Below, piece by piece: positions 7,393 to 13,790 of a stretch of DNA of 20,823 nt. Position numbers and translations under genes: made by a program. Source of the stretch: Synechococcales cyanobacterium 340R_concoct_173_sub (GTDB lineage Bacteria; Cyanobacteriota; Cyanobacteriia; Leptolyngbyales; Leptolyngbyaceae); NCBI GenBank assembly GCA_025354065.1, contig JANXNM010000167.1, positions 1-20,823 of the forward strand, in the 5' to 3' direction. The number at the start of each line of letters is the position of its first letter. The first letter of the stretch is position 1. Below the pieces are notes generated by a model that worked only from the letters and a program-made list of their open reading frames with translations, did no database searches and had not been told where the DNA came from.

Positions 7393-8061
7393 CTAAATCT
7401 CTTGCCCGACTGCGATCGCAATGGCCGCCGGGTAAATTTTATGTTCTTGGATTTGAAGTCGGGCTTGCAGGGTTTCTAGGGTGTCGCTCGCCAAAACCGG
7501 AACTGCTGCCTGCATCACAATGTTGCCACTATCAACCTCCGTCACCACATGGTGAACCGTGCAGCCCGTGATTTTTACGCCAGATTCAAAGGCTTGTTCG
7601 ATCGCCCTGCTCCCCTTAAAACTTGGCAACAAACTGGGGTGAATGTTTAAAACTCGATTTGGAAAGGCGTTAATCAAAACCGGGGTAACAATCCGCATCC
7701 AACCCGCCATCACTATCCAGTCTGCTTGATAGCTTACTAACACTCCAACGATCGCTTGATCCAAGAGTTCCCGAGTTGCGAATTGTCGATGGTCTAGACA
7801 GATGGCCGGAATTCCTAAACGTGTTGCGCGCTCAATGACGGTTGCGGTGGGATTGTTGTAGATTAGAACGGGAACTTCGGCGTTCAATTGACCGGAATGG
7901 ATGGCTTGAACGATCGCTTCAAAGTTGCTACCACTACCGGATGCCATAATGCCGAGTCGGACTCTTCGATTTGCGGTTTGATTTACTGTTGGATACTCTG
8001 AAGATCCACCTATCGGACGGATGGGTGGTGAAATTAAGGCATCTTGGTCCCAAGTCGTCAT
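7393..8061 (-). CDS. purN: Phosphoribosylglycinamide formyltransferase
   Basis: PurN transfers a formyl group from 10-formyltetrahydrofolate to GAR, the third step of purine synthesis. The 222-residue protein has GIMASGSGSNFEAI (substrate-binding loop, about 37-50), MAGWMRIV, the catalytic NIHPSLLPSFKG (Asn139, His141) and VTEVDSG (Asp177), matching the Asn/His/Asp catalytic set of E. coli PurN. I chose ATG at 8061; a GTG one codon upstream is possible. About 33 residues precede the conserved domain, so the true start could be internal, but no better start was obvious. It is divergent from trhO across 122 bases. Confidence 0.96.
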   Translation of the reverse strand: MTTWDQDALISPPIRPIGGSSEYPTVNQTANRRVRLGIMASGSGSNFEAIVQAIHSGQLNAEVPVLIYNNPTATVIERATRLGIPAICLDHRQFATRELLDQAIVGVLVSYQADWIVMAGWMRIVTPVLINAFPNRVLNIHPSLLPSFKGSRAIEQAFESGVKITGCTVHHVVTEVDSGNIVMQAAVPVLASDTLETLQARLQIQEHKIYPAAIAIAVGQEI

Positions 8062-8183
8062 CACTAAAAATATTCCTGCAAACTAACAACAAGACCAACA
8101 AATAAGACAGTGGAGGTGCCTACTTGAGGATATATTGAATTAGCATTATTCCATGCCACCATTCGATCGATGTTTTAATTCCT

Positions 8184-9086
8184 ATGTCTTACGCCGTTGC
8201 CACATTCTATAAATTTGTTGCTCTGCCCGATTGTGAATCGCTGCGATCGCAAATCTTTGAGCACTGTCAGCAAAATGATGTGTATGGCAGTATTTTATTA
8301 GCTCAAGAAGGCATTAATGGCACGGTCTGTAGCGATCGCGGGCATCTCACCGCATTCATTGAATTTCTTCGTCAAGACCCTCGCCTGTATGATCTCACCA
8401 CCAAAGAATCAGAAAGCAATCGTGCCCCTTTCGATCGGTTAAAGGTGAAAGTGAAGCCCGAAATCGTTACGTTGGGTAGGCCTGATATTAATCCCAGCGA
8501 TCGGGCCGGAACCTACGTCAAACCCCAAGATTGGAATGCGCTGATTCAGGATCCAGAGGTGTTGGTAATTGATACGCGAAAAGCCTTTGAAGTCTCTACC
8601 GGAACGTTTGCGGGCGCAGTTGACCCAAACCTTGATTCCTTTCGGGAGTTTCCAAGCTATGTTGAAACAAATTTGAATCCCACGCAGCACCCAAAAGTTG
8701 CGATGTTTTGTACGGGTGGAATTCGGTGTGAAAAAGCTTCAGCCTATATGCTGTCCGCTGGGTTTGAGACGGTTTATCATCTTGAAGGGGGCATTTTAAA
8801 ATATCTCGAAGAAATTGACCCAGAAGAGAGTCTTTGGGAAGGCGAGTGTTTTGTCTTTGACCAGCGGGTTTCCGTGACCCACGGCGTTCATCCGGGAACC
8901 CATACGATTTGTGTGGCTTGTGGTTATCCAGTTTCACCCGAGGAAATGCGATCGTCTCTTTATCAACCAGGGCTATCTTGTCCGAGTTGCCATGATCTCT
9001 TAACGGCGACCCAGCAGCAACGAAATCGGGAACGAGTTAGACAACGACAACAAGTCATAGCCAGCAAACTAAGCTCAATAGATTGA
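8184..9086 (+). CDS. trhO: tRNA uridine(34) hydroxylase, rhodanese domain
   Basis: This is the TrhO (UPF0176/YceA) family, which hydroxylates wobble uridine 34 of certain tRNAs in an oxygen-dependent reaction as the first step to cmo5U/mo5U. The 300-residue protein has the family N-terminal domain (LLAQEGINGTVC, about 39-49), a rhodanese domain with VIDTRKAFEV and the active-site loop MFCTGGIRCEKA (Cys176), and a C-terminal tail with two CxxC pairs (CVAC, CPSC) that could bind a metal. The family is clear; the activity is inherited from homologues. No Shine-Dalgarno sequence precedes the ATG. Confidence 0.93.
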   Translation: MSYAVATFYKFVALPDCESLRSQIFEHCQQNDVYGSILLAQEGINGTVCSDRGHLTAFIEFLRQDPRLYDLTTKESESNRAPFDRLKVKVKPEIVTLGRPDINPSDRAGTYVKPQDWNALIQDPEVLVIDTRKAFEVSTGTFAGAVDPNLDSFREFPSYVETNLNPTQHPKVAMFCTGGIRCEKASAYMLSAGFETVYHLEGGILKYLEEIDPEESLWEGECFVFDQRVSVTHGVHPGTHTICVACGYPVSPEEMRSSLYQPGLSCPSCHDLLTATQQQRNRERVRQRQQVIASKLSSID

Positions 9087-9124
9087 GTAGTCTACGAACT
9101 ATTCTCGATAGGGAAACTTGACCG

Positions 9125-9325
9125 TTAAACCGCCGTACTCTGCCCGTCTAACCAATCTAAAATTTGGCCCAGCTCTGAAATCGACACGAGTCCGTATTGC
9201 CACAAAACCATGGGCATGAGGCTGGGCATCTTGTGAGCTTGCTGAAACGCGAGGGCGATCGAGTCTGAAGATAACGACAGGTCATCTCGTAGATAGCGCA
9301 TTAGAGGATGATTGGTTAGTTCCAT
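9125..9325 (-). CDS. DUF2949 family protein
   Basis: A 66-residue cyanobacterial protein of unknown function. The stretch LMRYLRDDLSLSSDSIALAFQ, followed by PMVLWQYGLVSISELGQILDW, is typical of DUF2949. I chose ATG at 9325, which gives the family-like MELTNHPLMRYL and follows GGGAGGG at a workable distance; an in-frame extension to 9400 lacks resemblance. It converges on trhO with only 38 bases between stops and no evident terminator. Confidence 0.8.
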   Translation of the reverse strand: MELTNHPLMRYLRDDLSLSSDSIALAFQQAHKMPSLMPMVLWQYGLVSISELGQILDWLDGQSTAV

Positions 9326-9423
9326 TAGTATCGGTCCCTCCCGAAAAATAAGATTTGTTATGAGGGGTTTGAGAATCTGAAGCGATTGAATCACTCGCAA
9401 ACTGGTCTATGATTTACTTCGAC

Positions 9424-9452
9424 ATAAAAATTGTACAAACGCAGTAAATCAA
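9424..9452 (-). promoter_or_regulatory. Possible promoter for DUF2949 gene
   Basis: On the minus strand TTGATT (-35 like) is followed after exactly 17 bases by TTTTAT (-10 like). It would give a leader of about 90 nt before ATG 9325. It is a pattern match in AT-rich DNA only, so confidence is low. Confidence 0.25.
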
Positions 9453-9474
9453 ATTCTAATTAAAGGATCTATTT

Positions 9475-9576
9475 ATTGATGTCAGTATTCTGCCTTACAT
9501 TTTTGAAGTTGGTGGATTTTTACTCATCTTATTATCTTTAATTCACAATCTAGCCCGATCGAAGGATGTTTTATAA
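9475..9576 (+). other. Possible tiny membrane protein, start uncertain
   Basis: An open stretch here encodes ILPYIFEVGGFLLILLSLIH and then a basic tail NLARSKDVL: one convincing transmembrane helix of about 33 residues in all. It has no ATG, GTG or TTG start in frame; ATT at 9475 sits 7 nt after an AAAGGA ribosome-binding site (9462-9467). An ATG at 9479 uses the same site but lies in another frame and stops after 20 codons. It could be a micro-membrane protein with a 1-nt frameshift, a rare ATT start, or chance. Confidence 0.35.
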
Positions 9577-9582
9577 GCAGAC

Positions 9583-9804
9583 TTAGGTTATGCCTCTGGA
9601 TTTGAGGCCCAAAACGATCGCAATTAATAGACTCGGCAACAAAATAATCCCCCAGGCAAGCCGATCGCTGGCCACAATATTCAGTGCAGGCATCACATAT
9701 TTAATTACCAGCGCCAGAGCCGTCGAACCTCCGAACAGTTTCGCGATCAAGATGAGACTTGCGGGGTTGGAATCGCTGGATTTTTCGATCGGGAATTCAG
9801 GCAT
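9583..9804 (-). CDS. Small two-helix membrane protein, unknown
   Basis: A 73-residue protein with a short polar N-terminus (MPEFPIEKSSDSNP) and two hydrophobic segments, roughly residues 16-43 (containing ALALVIKYVMPAL) and 48-67 (AWGIILLPSLLIAIVLGL), ending in a short basic tail. I do not recognise the family. AGGA lies only a few bases upstream of the start, a weak and close ribosome-binding site. An opposite-strand frame covers nearly the same bases, but the hydrophobic pattern favours the minus-strand reading. Confidence 0.6.
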   Translation of the reverse strand: MPEFPIEKSSDSNPASLILIAKLFGGSTALALVIKYVMPALNIVASDRLAWGIILLPSLLIAIVLGLKSRGIT

Positions 9805-9880
9805 GTCCTAGTTCCGAGGTGAGAGAGTGTAGAAAATTTTAATGGTAGAGATCAAATTTTAGGAATTCAGTGACATCATA

Positions 9881-9923
9881 GAGGAGTTACATGGATAACA
9901 GAGCAATTAATGGGTATTTATGA
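9881..9923 (+). promoter_or_regulatory. Ten-codon upstream ORF with strong RBS before ybjN-like gene
   Basis: GAGGAG at 9881-9886 is followed by ATG at 9891, and the frame reads MDNRAINGYL then TGA at 9921-9923. The stop overlaps the next gene's ATG (9920-9922) as ATGA. The downstream gene has no good ribosome-binding site of its own, so its translation may depend on reinitiation after this leader peptide. Confidence 0.55.
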
Positions 9924-10399
9924 CTTCAGCTTCCCCTACTCCTGACATTTTAGAGTCTTCATCTGATGAGCCTAATGCTTTAGGTCCGAACCTGAGCCTT
10001 GTAGATGCTATTGAAGTGGTGATCGATAGCCTAGATAGCGGAGATACTGCGCTCGTCAGTCATGGGAAAACTGGACATCTCTGGAAGTTTCAGTATGGCA
10101 GTGTGCAAGTCTTTGTCCAGCTTACGGGCAGCAGCGGTGAGGATGTCTTGACGGTTTGGGCCAAGGTATTGAGCTTGCCCGTTAAAAATGAAGCGGCACT
10201 GACTCGACAGCTTCTAGAACTTAATTGGAACACGACTTTTGAAGCTCGGTTTGCAATAGCCGATGGTCAAGTTTCCGTGATGACCACTCGTAGCGTGGAA
10301 GATTTGTCTGCGGCGGAAATTTCTCGTGCCATCACGATCGTGGCGGGGATTGCCAATGAGCATGACGATCGACTGATCGCTGAATTCCCTGCGGCGTAA
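9920..10399 (+). CDS. YbjN domain-containing protein
   Basis: A 159-residue soluble protein resembling the YbjN family (type III secretion chaperone-like fold), common in cyanobacteria with unclear function; E. coli YbjN is linked to stress and motility regulation. After an acidic, low-complexity N-terminus (about 1-25) come an amphipathic helix (LVDAIEVVIDSL), a beta-rich core containing VQVFVQL and VLTVWAKVL, then RQLLELNWNTTFEARFAI and a C-terminal helix. In-frame stops upstream leave ATG 9920 as the first start. It overlaps a leader peptide at its 5' end and the LipM-type gene by one base at its 3' end. Confidence 0.75.
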   Translation: MTSASPTPDILESSSDEPNALGPNLSLVDAIEVVIDSLDSGDTALVSHGKTGHLWKFQYGSVQVFVQLTGSSGEDVLTVWAKVLSLPVKNEAALTRQLLELNWNTTFEARFAIADGQVSVMTTRSVEDLSAAEISRAITIVAGIANEHDDRLIAEFPAA

Positions 10400-11136
10400 T
10401 GTCGCGTAATGCCTGGAGACTTCTGCCGCTTTCTTGTACCAATGGGGCGACCCAAATGGCAATCGATGAGGCGATTTTTCGTGCGGTCGAATCCGGGGAA
10501 AGTCCGCCGACCCTACGGTTTTATCAGTGGGATCCGATCGCTATTTCCTTGGGTTACCACCAGCGCAACCATCCAAATCATTGGAATGATCTAACATTTT
10601 TAGGCGCAACCGTTCAGTTAGTTCGGCGACCGACGGGCGGACGGGCTGTTTTGCATCAAGGCGATTTGACCTATGCGGTGATTGCATCCGGTTTTACTGA
10701 TAATCGAGTCGAGAGTTATCGCCAAATCTGTGAGTTTTTAATTCAGGGTTGGCGATCGCTCTCTTATAATCTTTCCTACGGCAACGCAGGGCGCGGCTAT
10801 ATTCACAATCCTGATTGCTTTGCAACTGCGACAGGTGCAGACTTAGTTTTACCAACAGGCCAAAAATTAATCGGTAGCGCCCAAAAACGATCGGGCCAGA
10901 CGATTCTTCAACACGGTTCTATGCGGTTAACCCCAAATTCTGAACTGTTTGAAACTGTGTTTGGTGAGACTGATCGAATTTCTAATTATCCAGAAATGCC
11001 CACAATCGATCGAATCATAGAGGCTCTAGTGGATGCTGCTGAAACTTGTTTTGGCGCTAGTTTCTTGGTGGGTTCTTTGAGTGATGTAGAGGAATGTTGG
11101 ATCAGTCAAAACTTACAGAGAAATCAAACAGAATAA
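10399..11136 (+). CDS. LipM-type octanoyltransferase / lipoate ligase family protein
   Basis: A 245-residue member of the biotin/lipoate protein ligase superfamily. It shows AIDEAIF near the N-terminus, the substrate-binding RRPTGGRAVLHQGDLTYAV (about 76-94), and GQKLIGSAQKR with its conserved lysine (about 156). Cys140 in NPDCFATATGADL lies where LipM octanoyltransferases carry the catalytic cysteine, and GSAQ...ILQHGSM also fits LipM better than LplA. The likely role is transfer of octanoyl groups from acyl carrier protein to lipoyl domains for lipoate assembly. At 245 residues it is somewhat shorter than LipM (about 278). TAATG overlap with the YbjN gene indicates coupled translation. Confidence 0.82.
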   Translation: MSRNAWRLLPLSCTNGATQMAIDEAIFRAVESGESPPTLRFYQWDPIAISLGYHQRNHPNHWNDLTFLGATVQLVRRPTGGRAVLHQGDLTYAVIASGFTDNRVESYRQICEFLIQGWRSLSYNLSYGNAGRGYIHNPDCFATATGADLVLPTGQKLIGSAQKRSGQTILQHGSMRLTPNSELFETVFGETDRISNYPEMPTIDRIIEALVDAAETCFGASFLVGSLSDVEECWISQNLQRNQTE

Positions 11137-11204
11137 TCACAGCAAGGTCATATTAAATTAATATTTTCTACACTAATTTAATCAAAATCGCAAATTGAAA
11201 TATA

Positions 11205-11237
11205 TTGATTATGGAATATATATGTTTGTATAATCAA
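11205..11237 (+). promoter_or_regulatory. Promoter with embedded perfect palindrome
   Basis: TTGATT (11205-11210) and TATAAT (11229-11234) are separated by 18 bases, a good sigma-70-type promoter giving a short leader before ATG 11264. The same bases form the inverted repeat TTGATTAT (11205-11212) and ATAATCAA (11230-11237), so both core elements lie in symmetrical half-sites. This could be a repressor operator or coincidence of promoter hexamers. Confidence 0.5.
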
Positions 11238-11263
11238 CCTATGTATCAGGTTTGATTTTTATT

Positions 11264-11836
11264 ATGTCTTTAACTCGTCAGCTCAACCTATATGCATTTT
11301 TAGCAAAGTTGCCTGGATTTAGAACAAGGTATATTGCAAAGATTATGTTAGTTGCCTTCTTAGGTATACACATTCCACTACTAACGTTATTGCTTAGTTT
11401 TTTAATAATTCGTACTGAGTCCTTAGCGACGGTGATTCATATCTTGAGCATTGCGCTAATCGCAACATTGGTCGGAACAATTGCCACACTCTACGCCCTA
11501 AATTATCTCCTAGCTCCTGTAATTCTAACCTCTGCTGCGCTAAAGCATTATTTAGATACTCGGACGTTACCTCAATTGCCAACAGACTTTAAAGACGAGG
11601 CTGGAACATTAATGGGGCACACCTATCAGACGTTATATCAATTAGATAACTTGATTGATTACATGACTTATTATGATGCATTGACGGGTTTGCCCAATGC
11701 AGAACTCTTACAAAATCGGCTTGAAGAAATGCTCGATGAATTCTCACATCAGTGCTTTACAATCACCATGGTTGGAATTAATGACTTTTCAAATTTATGC
11801 TATCGGCGAGAATCTTATATTGTTAATCAACGTTAA
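11264..11836 (+). pseudogene. Membrane GGDEF-EAL protein, N-terminal half, GGDEF broken
   Basis: This is the 190-residue N-terminal piece of a disrupted c-di-GMP protein. Two transmembrane segments (about 25-48 and 55-78) are followed by a linker and the start of a GGDEF domain (YDALTGLPNAELLQNRL, about 137-153; then MVGINDFSNL). Bases 11800-11823 in the next frame read LSARILYC, resembling the later helix of a GGDEF domain, so roughly 55-65 residues including the GGDEF signature are missing at about 11795. The junction shifts the frame, and a TAA at 11824 also interrupts the second frame. Diguanylate cyclase activity is impossible. I start at ATG 11264 behind the promoter at 11205. Confidence 0.8.
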
Positions 11837-11877
11837 ATCAGCCCTATAAAATAACAAACAATCAGATACAAATTAGG

Positions 11878-12849
11878 GTGAATCTTGGTATTCGGTTGAG
11901 TTCATTGGATGAGACTCAAGTTGCGAATCAGAACTCTAGAGTGCTTATCGATCGGCTGATACAACAAGCAAATATGACACTTCGTACCGCCCAGATCGAT
12001 CGGCAACCTTACCAATTTTATTCATCAAGCTTAAACCAGAAATTACAGCGTCAGATTGTTTTAGAGAATGATCTGCATAATGCGATTGAGCGGCAAGAAA
12101 TGCGGGTTTATTATCAACCGATCGTCAAATTGCAGAGTGGTGAAATCATTGGAGTAGAAGCTTTAATTCGTTGGCAACATCCGAAGCTTGGATGGATCTC
12201 ACCAGACCAATTTATCTCGATCGCAGAGGCAAATGGCTTGATTGAATCCATTGGAAATTGGGTACTGAAAGTTGCCTGTCTAGACCGAAAAGCTTGGCGA
12301 AATAAAGGATTGTGCCCGATTAGAATATCGATCAATTTATCAGCCAGGCAACTAGAACATCCTGATTTAGTGAAGCATATTGGTCAAATCTTGAATGACA
12401 CGGAAACTTCAGCAGCGGATTTGGAATTAGAGATTACAGAAAGTGCATTGATGGGAGATATTGAACGATCGATAGAAACCCTAACCCAATTACGAAATCA
12501 AGGTATTTCCCTTGCATTAGATGATTTCGGAACGGGTTACTCATCGTTAAGTTATTTGAAACGACTTCCAGTCAATATGCTAAAAATCGATCGATCGTTT
12601 GTCACTAATATTCTGCAACACCCAGACGATGCAGCTATTGCTGAGAGCATTATTTCACTCGCCCATAATTTTAAGTTGAACATTACAGTAGAGGGAATCG
12701 AAACTCAAGCACAGGTAGAACACTTTAAGCAGCAAGGCTGTCATGAAGGCCAAGGCTTTTATTTTAGTCCTGCGGTATCAGCGGAAACAATAACAACGTT
12801 ACTTCAAGGACAGACTTTTAGTCGTGGCGAATATTTAATTAAAAAATAA
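11878..12849 (+). CDS. EAL-domain c-di-GMP phosphodiesterase (detached from its GGDEF half)
   Basis: The frame is open from 11827; GTG at 11878, just after TTAGG, is the first plausible start (323 residues). The first 50 residues are the tail of a GGDEF domain (VNLGIRLSS, QPYQFYSSSL). The EAL domain follows with its catalytic set: the EAL motif as GVEALIRW (Glu94), ISINLSARQL, LELEITESALM, LALDDFGTGYSSLSYLKRL, LKID, TVEGIETQAQ and GQGFYFS. All metal- and substrate-binding positions that I can place are conserved, so it could still hydrolyse c-di-GMP if translated. Without fusion to the membrane half it would be cytosolic and unregulated by the lost sensor region. Expression as a separate protein is uncertain. 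Confidence 0.75.
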   Translation: MNLGIRLSSLDETQVANQNSRVLIDRLIQQANMTLRTAQIDRQPYQFYSSSLNQKLQRQIVLENDLHNAIERQEMRVYYQPIVKLQSGEIIGVEALIRWQHPKLGWISPDQFISIAEANGLIESIGNWVLKVACLDRKAWRNKGLCPIRISINLSARQLEHPDLVKHIGQILNDTETSAADLELEITESALMGDIERSIETLTQLRNQGISLALDDFGTGYSSLSYLKRLPVNMLKIDRSFVTNILQHPDDAAIAESIISLAHNFKLNITVEGIETQAQVEHFKQQGCHEGQGFYFSPAVSAETITTLLQGQTFSRGEYLIKK

Positions 12850-12873
12850 AAAGGAAGCCGATTGACGACTTCC
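12840..12873 (-). terminator. rpe: Intrinsic terminator of rpe
   Basis: On the minus strand GGAAGTCG and CGGCTTCC form an 8-bp stem (one G-U pair) with the 5-nt loop TCAAT, followed by TTTTTATTTTTT. It lies 40 bases past the rpe stop and overlaps the end of the convergent EAL gene. Confidence 0.8.
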
Positions 12874-12912
12874 CTCATTCCAAGCAATCTAAAGATAGAT
12901 TTGTCTTAAATA

Positions 12913-13611
12913 CTACACTGTAGCTAACTCTTTTTCAGGACGTTTACTATTACGAATTCCTGCGATCGCATCCTTATAGTCTGGCGCATTAAAGACGGCA
13001 GAACCTGCAACGATCGCATTGGCTCCCGCTTCCAAGACTTGCCAAGTATTGTTTCCCTTTAAGCCACCGTCTACTTCAATCCAAGGATCCAAACCCCGTT
13101 CGTCGCACATTTTCCGCAGTTGTTGAATCTTGGGAACCACTGATGGAATAAAGCTCTGACCACCAAAGCCAGGATTGACACTCATGATTAATACGAGATC
13201 ACAGAGATCCAAGACATAATCAATCGTGTCTAGAGACGTTCCTGGATTCAAGACAACGCCAGCTTGTTTGCCTAAGTCTTTAATCATCCCCAACACCCGG
13301 TGAAGGTGAGTGGTAGAAGTTTGCTCTGCATGGACCGAAATGATGTCTGCGCCAGCTTTTGCAAAGTCGGCCACATACCGCTCAGGCTCAACAATCATCA
13401 AGTGAACATCAAGCGGCTTTTTTGTATGGGGACGGACGGCTTCAACAATCAATGGACCGATCGTGATGTTTGGGACAAAACGACCATCCATGACATCCAC
13501 ATGGATCCAGTCTGCACCCGCAGCATCCACTGCCCGAATTTCTTCACCTAGACGACCAAAGTCAGCGGATAAGATAGACGGTGAGATCATCGTGGTTTTT
13601 TGGGAGGTCAT
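12913..13611 (-). CDS. rpe: Ribulose-phosphate 3-epimerase
   Basis: Rpe interconverts ribulose 5-phosphate and xylulose 5-phosphate in the Calvin cycle and the oxidative pentose phosphate pathway. The 232-residue TIM-barrel protein has [27 protein letters not shown] (His37, Asp39, Asp42 region), DVHLMI, the phosphate-binding [12 protein letters not shown] and EVDGG, all diagnostic; the first two and DVHLMI supply metal ligands and acid/base residues in the family. The start at 13611 gives [10 protein letters not shown]; an internal Met eight residues on is an alternative, but cyanobacterial homologues commonly have this short extension. Confidence 0.97.
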   Translation of the reverse strand: MTSQKTTMISPSILSADFGRLGEEIRAVDAAGADWIHVDVMDGRFVPNITIGPLIVEAVRPHTKKPLDVHLMIVEPERYVADFAKAGADIISVHAEQTSTTHLHRVLGMIKDLGKQAGVVLNPGTSLDTIDYVLDLCDLVLIMSVNPGFGGQSFIPSVVPKIQQLRKMCDERGLDPWIEVDGGLKGNNTWQVLEAGANAIVAGSAVFNAPDYKDAIAGIRNSKRPEKELATV

Positions 13612-13790
13612 GGCAGGCTCAAAAAATAAAGGATTGACGGTGCATGATCTCGAAAATTATTGAGAACGCTACACAGATTCAATCAGTCTAACAAAACGTG
13701 AATCTTTTTTAGCACCACATGTCCCACACACATATCCTAAGATGCCCCTAAGATATGAATACGAAAGATTGAAGTGGGCGGTTTGAGACT

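Noticed and set aside
8124..8138. Leader peptide starting with TTG after GGAGG upstream of trhO
   Set aside because: The frame is four codons long and ends about 45 bases before the trhO start, so there is no coupling geometry.
9590..9811. Plus-strand frame opposite the small membrane protein
   Set aside because: It is a mirror of the minus-strand gene, with no plausible ribosome-binding site and no membrane or domain pattern.
13729..13763. Imperfect palindrome CATATCCTAAG...CTAAGATATG before the S8 gene as an operator
   Set aside because: The arms match at only about 7 of 8 bases and also form a direct repeat of CTAAGAT; too weak to annotate.
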